A stretch of 64,000 bases of DNA from Riemerella columbina DSM 16469 (GTDB lineage Bacteria; Bacteroidota; Bacteroidia; Flavobacteriales; Weeksellaceae): contig NZ_KB894283.1 in NCBI RefSeq assembly GCF_000374405.1, positions 21,590 through 85,589 on the forward strand, given 5' to 3'. A model generated the notes under the pieces. The model was not told where the DNA came from and searched no databases. It worked only from the letters and a program-made list of their open reading frames with translations. The translations under genes were made by a program, and so were the position numbers. This document shows, in pieces, positions 8,086 through 17,708 of the stretch (position 1 is the first letter of the stretch; the number at the start of each line of letters is the position of its first letter).

Positions 8086-9591
8086 ATGATAAAACAAGCA
8101 AAAAATATTCTAAAATTTGCCGCAGTAGTAAGTTTTGGAAGTATAGCATTAGTGAGTTGTGAGTCGGAAATAGACAATCTAGGCGAGCAATTCTTTTTAG
8201 GGAACGAGGCAGAGGGTGTGGTAAAGGATTATGAAGTAGTTGCCTATAACCTTAATCACAATGATACTATTCAGTCCGATGCTTCTAAGTTAGTACAAGC
8301 TACACTAGGAGCATTTAGTGAGTCTGAATTTGGATTGCAGAAGTCAAGTTATGTAACTCAGGTGCGACTTACCGACTATAATCCTAATTTTGGCACTAAC
8401 GCTAAGGTGGATTCTGTAACCTTAGAGCTTCAGCCACTTTATGAAAAGGATTCTGCTACCACCATAACCAAAGATGATGAGAAATTTGATGGTGTAGATG
8501 CTAAAAAAGTCTTTACCTCTTTTCCTATAAAAAAGTATGGCAAACATAAAAAGCCTATGACCATAAAGGTAGAAGAAGTGAATGATTTTCTATACGCTAA
8601 GGATAAAACCTATTTTTCTAATCAGCAAGTGAATGTGGGCAGTACATTAGCCAACTATAATTTTGATGGAACTATTACTGAGGTAAAAATCACAGCTAAA
8701 AGTGATAATAAAGATTTGTTTTCTAGAACGGCAGCTATACGAGTGCCTTTAGATAAAAATTTCTTTCAAACTAAAATTATAGACCAGCAAAATAGTGGCA
8801 ATCTAAAAGATGTAGCGAGTTTCATTAGGTATTTCAAAGGGTTAAGAATTTCTGTTGCAGAAAATGATGGTTATATTTTTAACTTTTTACCTAATGCCAC
8901 AGCGGTTAAAATCTACTATAAACACGAGGTAACCACCGATGATAAAACGGAACAAAAACCTGCGGTTTATACATTGGATTTAGGTGCAGATAATACGCAT
9001 TTTAACCAAATTCAATACCAAAGACCTTCTCAATATACTACCGCAATGGCGAATATTAATACGACAAATGGTGATGAGAAACTCTATATGCAAGGTATGG
9101 GTGGGGCAGGTGCTGTGGTAAAGATTCCAGCCACTACCATTGCTGAGCTAAAAAAGCTTTATAAGGACAAGAAAGTAGCAGTACTATCGGCTAAAGTGAG
9201 ATTATATAGTGACAAGTCTGTTTGGGATAATTCATATGCTAAACCTTCAAATTTCCTTGTAAAATATGCTAATCTTAATGAATTTTTAGCAGATGTTACA
9301 GCATTTTCTGGATTAAATAATTTTAGTCTGGTGAAAGCTTATAATCTAAAGGAAAATCCAGCTTACTATGATATTACAATCACACAAACGATAAAAGATA
9401 TCATAGAAAAAGAACAAATGAATAGAGATTTAGAAATTAATGTAGGGAATTATCTACTTAATGCTAAAGGTGGTTTGGTAGGACAAAAGTATAATTCTAG
9501 AGCCTATGCTACGGAAAGAGTCGTATTGATTGGTTCTAATACTACTAATGATAAAAAAGCTCAATTAAAAATTACTTACGCTAAAAAATAG
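8086..9591 (+). CDS. DUF4270 domain lipoprotein
   Basis: 501 residues. Lipoprotein signal with Cys after SIALVS (about Cys25), then a beta-rich secreted domain. It carries the DUF4270 features known from Flavobacteriia: an N-terminal segment on beta-strand pairs with VDSVTLELQP, repeated Asp/Asn-Tyr motifs, and the C-terminal VVLIGSNTT...QLKITYAKK. The function of DUF4270 is unknown. Its position between the GT5 domain and glmS (8 bases to the glmS ATG) points to an envelope role and shared transcription. Confidence 0.8.
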   Translation: MIKQAKNILKFAAVVSFGSIALVSCESEIDNLGEQFFLGNEAEGVVKDYEVVAYNLNHNDTIQSDASKLVQATLGAFSESEFGLQKSSYVTQVRLTDYNPNFGTNAKVDSVTLELQPLYEKDSATTITKDDEKFDGVDAKKVFTSFPIKKYGKHKKPMTIKVEEVNDFLYAKDKTYFSNQQVNVGSTLANYNFDGTITEVKITAKSDNKDLFSRTAAIRVPLDKNFFQTKIIDQQNSGNLKDVASFIRYFKGLRISVAENDGYIFNFLPNATAVKIYYKHEVTTDDKTEQKPAVYTLDLGADNTHFNQIQYQRPSQYTTAMANINTTNGDEKLYMQGMGGAGAVVKIPATTIAELKKLYKDKKVAVLSAKVRLYSDKSVWDNSYAKPSNFLVKYANLNEFLADVTAFSGLNNFSLVKAYNLKENPAYYDITITQTIKDIIEKEQMNRDLEINVGNYLLNAKGGLVGQKYNSRAYATERVVLIGSNTTNDKKAQLKITYAKK

Positions 9592-9599
9592 AAAGAAAT

Positions 9600-11453
9600 A
9601 TGTGTGGAATTGTAGGATATACAGGACATAGAGACGCTTACGAGGTGGTTGTAAACGGTCTTAAAAGATTAGAATACCGTGGTTATGACAGTGCGGGGAT
9701 TGTTTTAGAAGATACCAATCAAGAATTTGAGGTAAAAAAAACTAAAGGTAAAGTTTCAGATTTAGAAGCCATTGCCGAGTCTTTAAAAGGCACTTCTCAC
9801 TTAGGAATGGGGCATACACGATGGGCAACACATGGTGTACCTAGTGATAGAAATTCCCACCCACATATTTCGAATAATGGTAAAGTGGCTATCGTTCATA
9901 ATGGAATTATCGAAAATTATGACACTATTAAAACGGTGCTTAAAGACCAAGGCTTTACTTTTGCATCAGAGACTGATACAGAAGTATTGGTTAATCTGAT
10001 TCAGTATTTTTTGGATAAACAATCTCATTTGGATTTTCCAGAAGCAGTTCGCTCTACTTTGAATGAGGTGCATGGGGCTTACGCTATAACGGTTATGCAT
10101 AAAGATCATCCTCAAGAGTTGGTGGTAGCGCGCTTAGGTTCGCCACTAGCAATTGGATTGGGGGATAGAGAATATTTTATTGCTTCGGATGCATCTCCAT
10201 TTGTGGAATTTACAAAAGAGGCGATTTATCTAGAAGAAGGTCACATGGCTACCATTTCCTTAGACAAGGGGGTTGACATTAGAACCATTAAAGACAATTC
10301 TAAAATTAGCCCAGAAGTTCAAGAATTGAAACTGAACCTTGAACAAATAGAAAAAGGTGGCTACGAACACTTTATGTTAAAGGAAATTTTTGAACAGCCT
10401 AAGTCTATCCATGATACAATGCGTGGGCGTTTGCTAGTAGACGAAGGTATCATAAAAATGGCGGGCATTTGGGATCATTTAGAAAAATTAAATAATGCTC
10501 ATCGCATCATCATTATTGCATGTGGTACTTCTTGGCATGCAGGGTTAATTGGGGAGTATCTGATTGAGGAATTTGCTAGAGTGCCTGTAGAGGTGGAATA
10601 CGCTTCTGAATTTAGATACAGAAATCCAATCATTACCGATAAAGATGTGGTTATTGCCATTTCCCAATCTGGAGAAACAGCTGATACCATGGCAGCAATA
10701 AAAATGGCGCGAGAAAAAGGCGCGTTTATCTTTGGTATTTGTAATGTGGTAGATTCTTCTATTGCGAGATTTTCGGATGCTGGTGCTTATACCCATGCAG
10801 GTCCAGAAATTGGGGTGGCTTCTACTAAGGCGTTTACTGCACAATTAACCATCTTGACTTTAATTGCCTTAAAATTAGGTAAGCATAAGGGTAATATTGG
10901 TAATCAAGAATTTATGCGTTTAATTACAGAATTAGATGCATTGCCGAAGAAAGTGGAGGAGGTATTAAAAGATACTCACGATAATGTAAAAACCATGGCA
11001 CATGATTTTGTAGATGCCACTAATTTCCTTTATTTAGGTAGAGGATATAATTTCCCAGCTGCTTTAGAAGGCGCTTTAAAATTAAAGGAAATATCTTATA
11101 TCCACGCAGAAGGTTATCCTGCAGCAGAAATGAAACATGGACCTATTGCGTTGATTGATGAAAATATGCCAATTGTCATTATTGCTCCTAAGAATAAGCA
11201 TTACGACAAAGTGGTAAGTAATGTACAAGAAATTAAAGCAAGAAAAGGAAAAGTCATTGCCGTGGTGAGTAAAGGAGACGAACAAGTGGCTTCTATGGCA
11301 GATTATGTGATAGAAATTCCAGAAACTTCGGAGTGTTACTCGCCAATTGTTGCTTCTGTACCATTACAGTTATTGGCTTATTATATTGCAGTTTATAGAG
11401 GGGCTAATGTAGACCAACCTAGAAACTTAGCTAAGTCTGTAACTGTGGAATAA
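9600..11453 (+). CDS. glmS: Glutamine-fructose-6-phosphate aminotransferase
   Basis: 617 residues. The N-terminal glutaminase domain starts with MCGIVGYTG, and Cys2 becomes the catalytic N-terminus after Met removal. RLEYRGYDSAG, GHTRWATHG and HNGIIENY follow. Two SIS isomerase domains come next: IIACGTSWHAGL, AISQSGETADT and STKAFTAQL; the tail LAKSVTVE is the classic GlmS C-terminus. It makes glucosamine-6-phosphate, the entry point for peptidoglycan and lipid A sugars. Confidence 0.98.
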   Translation: MCGIVGYTGHRDAYEVVVNGLKRLEYRGYDSAGIVLEDTNQEFEVKKTKGKVSDLEAIAESLKGTSHLGMGHTRWATHGVPSDRNSHPHISNNGKVAIVHNGIIENYDTIKTVLKDQGFTFASETDTEVLVNLIQYFLDKQSHLDFPEAVRSTLNEVHGAYAITVMHKDHPQELVVARLGSPLAIGLGDREYFIASDASPFVEFTKEAIYLEEGHMATISLDKGVDIRTIKDNSKISPEVQELKLNLEQIEKGGYEHFMLKEIFEQPKSIHDTMRGRLLVDEGIIKMAGIWDHLEKLNNAHRIIIIACGTSWHAGLIGEYLIEEFARVPVEVEYASEFRYRNPIITDKDVVIAISQSGETADTMAAIKMAREKGAFIFGICNVVDSSIARFSDAGAYTHAGPEIGVASTKAFTAQLTILTLIALKLGKHKGNIGNQEFMRLITELDALPKKVEEVLKDTHDNVKTMAHDFVDATNFLYLGRGYNFPAALEGALKLKEISYIHAEGYPAAEMKHGPIALIDENMPIVIIAPKNKHYDKVVSNVQEIKARKGKVIAVVSKGDEQVASMADYVIEIPETSECYSPIVASVPLQLLAYYIAVYRGANVDQPRNLAKSVTVE

Positions 11454-11499
11454 AGATAAATTTAATAGACTTTTATAATTGACTTACTCTAATAAGTTA

Positions 11500-11518
11500 A
11501 AATAGAAATCTATTTTTT
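11500..11518 (+). terminator. Weak terminator after glmS
   Basis: A 6-bp A/T-rich stem (11500-11505 with 11510-11515) followed by T residues. It is weak, but it lies in the 194-base gap between glmS and gldK where an operon boundary is expected. Confidence 0.4.
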
Positions 11519-11647
11519 TGATACTAAGGAAAATATTTAGATTAAATTTTCGTTTAGCAAATAAAACTGAGCATTTAATTTTAAAAAAAGTTTATCTTTA
11601 CCCACTTTAAAGACGACTAAAATTATTAATAAAAATTACATCATAAG

Positions 11648-13063
11648 ATGAAAAAAATATTTTTTGCACTTCTTTCCGTTTCATTGGCGGTTTCCTCATG
11701 TTCTCGAGGTAAAAACTCTTCTGGTAAACCTGGGAGTAATGGAGAATTGATCCCTAAAACCAAAGCTAAATCCTTTGTGGCAGAGCGCCCCTATGGTATG
11801 GTCGCTATTCCAGGTGGTTCTTTTGTAATGGGTATGGCAGATATGGATTATACCAATATGCCAGAAAAAGCACCATTGAAAACCGTAACGGTATCGTCTT
11901 TTTTTATGGACGAAACTGAAGTTACCAATGCGGAGTATAGAGAATTCATTAACTATGTGAGAGACTCTATCGCTAGAACACTACTAGCTGAGGCTGCAGG
12001 GGATGTGTCTTCTGGAGGTGGTAATGGAACTGGGATTGCAGATTATGCCTATTTGGCTAAAAAAGATGGTAATGCAAATGCTTATCAAGAATATTTAGAA
12101 TCTCAAGGCGGTAGAGGTGGTTACGATGAATCTAAAAGATTAGATTGGAGTGTGCCATTAAAATGGAATACTTCGGACTATCCTGATGTTCAGTATGCAG
12201 AGGTTTTAGAATCTATGTATTTGCCACCAGCTGAGCGTATTAATAACGAAAGGTTACTAGATACTAGAAAATTACAATACGCTTACCAATGGGAAGATTT
12301 GGAATCGGCAGTGAAAGATGGTAAAAGAAGTTCAAAATATCTTAAAAAAGAAAGTATCGCAGTATATCCAGATACCACAGTTTGGATTAAGGATTTTAAT
12401 TATGCTTATAACGAGCCTTTATATGATGGCTATTTTTGGCATAAGGCTTATAAAAATTATCCAGTAGTAGGCGTAACTTGGGACCAAGCCAGAGCGTTCT
12501 GCGATTTTAAAACTAAGTTGAAAAGTGATTACAATAAATCTCTAAAAAAGAGAAAAGAAAAACCAATGGCATTCCGTTTACCGACTGAGGCAGAATGGGA
12601 ATATGCCGCTAGAGGAGGTAAAGAAAATGCAACTTACCCTTGGGGTGGTCCATATTTAATGGATGATAGAGGGTGCTATTTGGCCAACTTTAAACCTAAA
12701 AGAGGGAACTATATAGAAGATGAGAAAAAGGGAACTTATACCTATACTGCACCAGTAAAATCTTTTTCTAAAAATGGATTTGGACTTTATGATATGGCTG
12801 GAAATGTAGCAGAATGGACAGAGTCCCCATATAATAATGCAACTTATCAGTTTTCATCAACTTTGAATCCTCACTTGTCGAATCAAGTTTATAGAGATGT
12901 GAAAAAATCTGTAAGAGGTGGTTCTTGGAAAGATGTAGGCTATTTATTGATGACAGGGTATAGAGATTGGGAAAGAAAAGACTCGGCGAGAAGTTACATT
13001 GGTTTTAGAACCGTACAAGACATTCCAGAAGGAACGGCAAGATTTAAAAGAAAATCAAAATAA
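11648..13063 (+). CDS. gldK: Gliding motility lipoprotein GldK
   Basis: 471 residues. Lipoprotein signal with Cys18 (LAVSSC). The body is a formylglycine-generating-enzyme-like (sulfatase-modifying factor) domain: MVAIPGGSFVMG, DETEVTNAEYREF, FRLPTEAEWEYAARGG, GLYDMAGNVAEW and SVRGGSWKD. GldK forms the outer-membrane-associated ring of the type IX secretion / gliding motor with GldN. It is the first gene of gldKLMN. A near-consensus -7 (TATCTTTA, about 11594-11601) precedes it. A large insertion after NAEYREF is typical of GldK. Confidence 0.95.
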   Translation: MKKIFFALLSVSLAVSSCSRGKNSSGKPGSNGELIPKTKAKSFVAERPYGMVAIPGGSFVMGMADMDYTNMPEKAPLKTVTVSSFFMDETEVTNAEYREFINYVRDSIARTLLAEAAGDVSSGGGNGTGIADYAYLAKKDGNANAYQEYLESQGGRGGYDESKRLDWSVPLKWNTSDYPDVQYAEVLESMYLPPAERINNERLLDTRKLQYAYQWEDLESAVKDGKRSSKYLKKESIAVYPDTTVWIKDFNYAYNEPLYDGYFWHKAYKNYPVVGVTWDQARAFCDFKTKLKSDYNKSLKKRKEKPMAFRLPTEAEWEYAARGGKENATYPWGGPYLMDDRGCYLANFKPKRGNYIEDEKKGTYTYTAPVKSFSKNGFGLYDMAGNVAEWTESPYNNATYQFSSTLNPHLSNQVYRDVKKSVRGGSWKDVGYLLMTGYRDWERKDSARSYIGFRTVQDIPEGTARFKRKSK

Positions 13064-13091
13064 CACTTAAACAAAATATTTATTATATACT

Positions 13092-13775
13092 ATGAAATTA
13101 AGCGACAAAACTTTGAACTTCATCTACTCGGTAGGTGCTTCAATCGTAATTTTAGGTGCATTTTTTAAAATGACACATACCACTTTTGGCGGATTAGTAA
13201 ATCCTAACTGGATTCTTGGGGCAGGGTTGATTACAGAGGCATTAATTTTCTTGCTTTATGCGTTCAATCCACCAGTAGAAGAGGAAAAATATGCTTGGGA
13301 AAATGTATATCCCGAATTAGTAGATCCTAATGCTCAGCCAAAACCAAGAAGAAATTTAGTAGCTCAGACTGAAGAAGTAAAACAACTTGAGGTTTCGCTT
13401 TCAGATAAATTAGACCAAATGCTTTCTGAAGCTAAGTTGGATGTACAGTTGTTTGAAAAACTAAAATCAGGGATTGATAAATTCTCATCTTCTGTAGAGC
13501 AAATCAATCAAACGGTAGATGTTACCGCGTCTACTCAAAAATACAATGATCAATTGACTCTAGCAGCGAGCCATTTAGAAAGTATGAATGCATTGTATGC
13601 TTTACAATTGGAACATGGCAAAGCACAATCAGAATATCATCAAAAATATGTAGCGGATTTACAAAAATCAGCTCAGCAATCTGAGAAGTTTAACGAGGAG
13701 TTAAATGGCTTAACGGCAAACCTTAATAGCCTTAATAGAGTCTATGGCGGTATGCTAAGTGCAATGAAAGGATAG
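13092..13775 (+). CDS. gldL: Gliding motility protein GldL (T9SS motor stator)
   Basis: 227 residues. Two N-terminal transmembrane helices (about 9-27 and 39-57; the first runs IYSVGASIVILGAFFKM) are followed by a cytoplasmic coiled-coil domain with KLDQMLSEAKLDVQLFEKL. GldL is the inner-membrane partner of GldM in the proton-driven motor. A glutamate in the second helix (ITEALIFLLYAF) sits in the membrane as expected for proton translocation. It lies 28 bases after gldK and before gldM in the conserved order. Confidence 0.96.
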   Translation: MKLSDKTLNFIYSVGASIVILGAFFKMTHTTFGGLVNPNWILGAGLITEALIFLLYAFNPPVEEEKYAWENVYPELVDPNAQPKPRRNLVAQTEEVKQLEVSLSDKLDQMLSEAKLDVQLFEKLKSGIDKFSSSVEQINQTVDVTASTQKYNDQLTLAASHLESMNALYALQLEHGKAQSEYHQKYVADLQKSAQQSEKFNEELNGLTANLNSLNRVYGGMLSAMKG

Positions 13776-13825
13776 ATTTTCTTTTACAAATCAGTTTAAT
13801 TAAATTTTAACTCTAAAAAACTAAG

Positions 13826-15376
13826 ATGGCAAAAGAAAAACTTTCCCCGCGTCAGAAGATGATTAACTTGATGTATCTGGTATTCATTGCAATGTTAGCC
13901 ATGCAGATAGATCAAGAAATCATACGCTCGTACAATGATACTAAGGATTCCTTAAGAGCCAGTACAGCACTTACGCAATCCAAAAATAAAATATTTGAAG
14001 AAACACTTCGTCAAAAAGCAGAAAATTCGCCAGATTCTTTCTCACAACCTTATGAGCAATACAAGCAACTCAAAGAGAAAATTGATGATTTGGTTAAGTT
14101 TATTGAAGGATCTAAAACAGAAATGAGAAAATTCGCTGGTGACAGCGACAATGCTAAAGACTTCGATTTTAATGCACTCAATAATACTGATGCATCTACC
14201 TTATATTTCTTTGATAATGCAAATGAGGCTAGCCCAAGTCAAAATGCACAAAAACTAAAATCTTTAATGGAAGCCGTAAAGCAGTTGACTTTACAAGTGT
14301 TTCCAAAAAACTCTCAGAATACTGCTATTATAGAAAGAGCTAATGCTTCTTTCAATACAGGAAAAGTGAATGATAAAGATTGGATGGTAGCGAAGTTTTA
14401 CAATCAGCCTTTGGTAGCAGCTTTAGCAAATTTAGAAATTTTACAATCGGAAGCAAGAAATCTTCAGTCCGATGCTTTGGCGAATATGCTTAAAGAAAAA
14501 GTAGATGCTGATATTAAATTCAATGCATTTGAAGCGATTGTAGCAGCACCTACCGTAATTTTACAAGATGATAAAGTAGATGCTAAAGTAGTAGTGGGAA
14601 CTTATGCAAACTCTATTCCGGGTATGACTTTTTCAGGTGTAGATAGACAATCTAATGGACAAGGTTTTAAATCTTTAAATACTAGCAATGTTGGAGACTT
14701 TAGTTTTAGTGGGCAAATTTCATTTTTGGATGCAAATAACAAAGAAATAAAACTTCCGTTTTCACACAATTACCGTGTAATAGCTGGTCCTAAAGAAGTA
14801 GCGTTGCAAAGTGGTGCGGTAGTTTCTGCTGATAAAATGAATGTCCTTTATAGAGGAGTAGATAATCCTGTATCAGCAACAATGCTTGGTGTGGATAATT
14901 CTGCGGTAAAACTTTCTGCCGCAGGAGCTTCTGTATCCGGTGGTAGAGGTAAGTGGGTGATTAGACCTAGTGCTGGAAATATGGTTAACATTACTGTATC
15001 TGGAACATTGCCTAATGGTAAAGTTACTACAGCCTCTTTTCCATTCCGTGTGAAGAGTGTTCCTGCGCCACAAGGGCAGATCAGAGGGCAAAATGTGGTC
15101 TCTATGCCTGCAAGTTCAATTAAGAACCAAACGATTTCTGCGGCAATTCCAGATTTTGAATTTCCAGTAAGTTTTGCGGTTACAGGCTTTAGAGTAAAAG
15201 TGCCAGGGAAAGCGGCCTCGTTTATCAGTGGTAATAATTTGAGTTCTATTGCAGGACAAACAGCAAACTTAAGAGCTGGTGATGTGGTGTATGTGTATGA
15301 TATCCAAGCAACAGCCTCTGGACTTGGTGGACAAATGCTTAAAAATATTTCTCCAGTGGTGATTAATGTTCAATAG
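13826..15376 (+). CDS. gldM: Gliding motility protein GldM (T9SS motor rotor)
   Basis: 516 residues. MAKEKLSPRQKMINLMYLVF begins the protein, with the single inner-membrane helix at about 12-32. The long periplasmic part consists of a helical D1 and three beta-domains ending in ISPVVINV. GldM dimers span the periplasm and turn with GldL to drive secretion and surface adhesin movement. Family length and the opening motif make the call secure. Confidence 0.97.
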   Translation: MAKEKLSPRQKMINLMYLVFIAMLAMQIDQEIIRSYNDTKDSLRASTALTQSKNKIFEETLRQKAENSPDSFSQPYEQYKQLKEKIDDLVKFIEGSKTEMRKFAGDSDNAKDFDFNALNNTDASTLYFFDNANEASPSQNAQKLKSLMEAVKQLTLQVFPKNSQNTAIIERANASFNTGKVNDKDWMVAKFYNQPLVAALANLEILQSEARNLQSDALANMLKEKVDADIKFNAFEAIVAAPTVILQDDKVDAKVVVGTYANSIPGMTFSGVDRQSNGQGFKSLNTSNVGDFSFSGQISFLDANNKEIKLPFSHNYRVIAGPKEVALQSGAVVSADKMNVLYRGVDNPVSATMLGVDNSAVKLSAAGASVSGGRGKWVIRPSAGNMVNITVSGTLPNGKVTTASFPFRVKSVPAPQGQIRGQNVVSMPASSIKNQTISAAIPDFEFPVSFAVTGFRVKVPGKAASFISGNNLSSIAGQTANLRAGDVVYVYDIQATASGLGGQMLKNISPVVINVQ

Positions 15377-15452
15377 AACCACCACTTGAGATGGAAATTA
15401 ATCATTCTAAATAGGACAACAAAACTATTTAGTTTAAAATAAAAATATACAA

Positions 15453-16367
15453 ATGAAAAAAATCATTTTTAGTGCTTTAGTGTGCTGTTCTGGTTTGGTT
15501 TTTGCTCAAAATATTTTGAATGCAAAATCGCCAGAAGAGTTTCGCCAATTGAGAGAAGAAAATAAAGTCCAAAAAGGGGATTCTATTTTCTCAACTAAGG
15601 TAGAGCCTTTGGAGTACGGTTTTATAGAAGATAAAGATATTTTGAGAAGTATGGTGGTTTGGGAAATCATTGATATGAATGAAAAAATCAACCAGCCATT
15701 TTACCATAATTCGGATGGTTTAGTCTCTCAAAATAAGTCGCTATATCAATTACTTTTAGATGGTATTAATAGCGGTAAGATAAAAGAAGTCTATGATGAT
15801 GAAATGTTTACCGTAAGATTAACACCAGAGCAAATCCAGCAGAGAATGAGCCGTGTGGTAACTTCGGATTGGTTGATTGATAAAATTAATAGTGGTGAAA
15901 CCGTATCAGAAGAGGATAAAAAGGCAGGTACCGATGTTTACGAAACTAAATCTGAGCAAGTAAGATTGCTTAAGATTAAAGGGATGTGGTATATCGACAG
16001 ACGAGATGGACAAATGAAGTACCGTCTACTCGGTATTGCTGCGATGGGACCTGATCCACAAACTATGGGACAACAGTTTGCCGATAAAGAAGAATTAATT
16101 GATTTATTTTGGGTATTCTATCCAGATGCTAGAGAATTGACGGCTAATGCTGTTGTTTTCAATAATAAAAATCTTTCTTCTGATATCAGTTTTGATGATA
16201 TTTTGAATGCAAGACGATTTTCTTCTATCATCTATAAATCTGAAAATGGACTAGGTAATGGGGTAATCAAAGATTATATTCCAAACGATGCTGAAGCTCA
16301 ATTAGAGGAAAGTGATAGAATCAAAAATCAAATTCTTGAAATGGAAAATGATATGTGGAATTACTAA
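15453..16367 (+). CDS. gldN: Gliding motility protein GldN
   Basis: 304 residues. Sec signal peptide (cleavage near FAQ, residue 18-19), then motifs of GldN/PorN: VVWEIIDMNEKINQPFYH, KIKGMWYIDRRDGQMKYRLL, GIAAMGPDP and DLFWVFYPDAR. GldN binds GldK in the periplasmic ring of the type IX secretion system. It ends the gldKLMN operon, with a strong terminator 24 bases on. Confidence 0.96.
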   Translation: MKKIIFSALVCCSGLVFAQNILNAKSPEEFRQLREENKVQKGDSIFSTKVEPLEYGFIEDKDILRSMVVWEIIDMNEKINQPFYHNSDGLVSQNKSLYQLLLDGINSGKIKEVYDDEMFTVRLTPEQIQQRMSRVVTSDWLIDKINSGETVSEEDKKAGTDVYETKSEQVRLLKIKGMWYIDRRDGQMKYRLLGIAAMGPDPQTMGQQFADKEELIDLFWVFYPDARELTANAVVFNNKNLSSDISFDDILNARRFSSIIYKSENGLGNGVIKDYIPNDAEAQLEESDRIKNQILEMENDMWNY

Positions 16368-16390
16368 TAGTTGATTCTACCATTTAAATT

Positions 16391-16430
16391 AAAAACGGTC
16401 TTAAAAATAGTTTTAAGACCGTTTTTTTAG
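16391..16430. terminator. Strong terminator after gldKLMN
   Basis: A 16-bp perfect stem (16391-16406 with 16411-16426) with a 4-nt loop and flanking A/T tracts on both sides. It lies between the converging gldN and namZ and suits both. Confidence 0.9.
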
Positions 16431-16447
16431 TTTTTAATATTTATGGA

Positions 16448-17704
16448 TTAATCTTCATACATAATATATTTTTGTCGGATACGCTCAAAGTTTTGTAAAT
16501 CTTTTTGCCAAGATTTTCGAATTTCGTCTTCGGAAGCACCATTTAATATTTGGTATCTTAGTTGGTCGGTACCGGCTAATTTATCGAACCATAGGTTTTT
16601 TATGAAGAAAGGTTTTCTAGAGTTTTTATAATTTTGATAGGCTTTAATGATCCATTCAAGGTTAAGTTGCCTTAAGTCTTCTGGATAATTTTTTAGGTTT
16701 TCACCATAGCATACCTCACCATTAAATAATGGATTTTTAGCTCCAAAGTTAGGCTCGGGTACAAATTTGTAGTCCATTTTTTTAGTCCAAGGTGAGCCGT
16801 AGATTTGGAATGGCAAGTCGGTGCCGCGTCCTACCGAAACTTCGGTTCCTTCAAAAAAACATAGTGAAGGGTAGAGGTTGATAGATTTTTCGTTAGGTAG
16901 ATTAGGGGATGGTCTTTTCAAAAGTGGATAGCGTTTGGTCTTATGATAATTGTGCATCGGAATGACGGTATAGTTCGCCTTAACACCATTCTTTAACCAA
17001 CCTTCGCCATTGACCATATTCCCGTATTCCCCAATTGTAAGTCCATAGATGACTGGAACGGGATGTAAGCCTACGAAGCTCGTCCATCTGGATTTCATAA
17101 CGGGTCCATCTGTATAGCCATCGTGAGGGTTGGGACGGTCTAATACGATAACTTCTACGCCTTGTTCTGCTGCGGATTCCATTACATAGGCAAGGGTAGA
17201 AATGTAGGTGTAAAAGCGGACACCCACATCTTGAATATCAAATACGATAACATCTAAATCTTTGATTTGTGAAGGCGTAGGTTTTTTATTATTTCCGTAA
17301 AGAGAAATGATAGGAAGTCCCGTTTTAGTATCAATGCCATTTTTTACATGCTCGCCAGCATCGGCATCGCCACGGAAACCATGTTCTGGAGCAAATACCC
17401 TTTTTACATCGATATGGTTGTCTAATAAAAAATCAACGGTACTAATGGTATCTATTTTAATGCCTATTTCACATCCATTTTTGGTTACTAATACTTGATG
17501 TTTTACTTTTTTTAATATTAGTCCCGTTTGATTGGTTACCACGCCTACTTTTTTGTTTTGAAGTAAAGGTAGATAGAGTTCTGGCTGGTCGGCACCCGTT
17601 TTAAATTGATTGGTTTCTTGAGACTTGTATTGGTTTTGAAGTCCAATGCCAAAATAAATTAGGCAGATAAGCAGTAAATTTTTAAATTTGAAGTTTAAAT
17701 ACAT
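16448..17704 (-). CDS. namZ: DUF1343 / NamZ-like exo-N-acetylmuramidase
   Basis: 418 residues from the ATG at 17704. The longer open frame starts inside the neighbouring permease gene and has no signal peptide, whereas 17704 gives MYLNFKFKNLLLICLIYFGI, an export signal. DUF1343 motifs follow: KVGVVTNQTGLI, FAPEHGFRGDADAGE, VFDIQDVGVRFYTYISTL, LDRPNPHDG and EGTEVSVGRGTDLPFQ. NamZ enzymes release N-acetylmuramic acid from the non-reducing ends of peptidoglycan fragments, so a role in wall recycling or degradation in the periplasm is likely. It diverges from the FtsX-like gene with overlapping starts. Confidence 0.88.
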   Translation of the reverse strand: MYLNFKFKNLLLICLIYFGIGLQNQYKSQETNQFKTGADQPELYLPLLQNKKVGVVTNQTGLILKKVKHQVLVTKNGCEIGIKIDTISTVDFLLDNHIDVKRVFAPEHGFRGDADAGEHVKNGIDTKTGLPIISLYGNNKKPTPSQIKDLDVIVFDIQDVGVRFYTYISTLAYVMESAAEQGVEVIVLDRPNPHDGYTDGPVMKSRWTSFVGLHPVPVIYGLTIGEYGNMVNGEGWLKNGVKANYTVIPMHNYHKTKRYPLLKRPSPNLPNEKSINLYPSLCFFEGTEVSVGRGTDLPFQIYGSPWTKKMDYKFVPEPNFGAKNPLFNGEVCYGENLKNYPEDLRQLNLEWIIKAYQNYKNSRKPFFIKNLWFDKLAGTDQLRYQILNGASEDEIRKSWQKDLQNFERIRQKYIMYED

Positions 17705-17708
17705 AGTT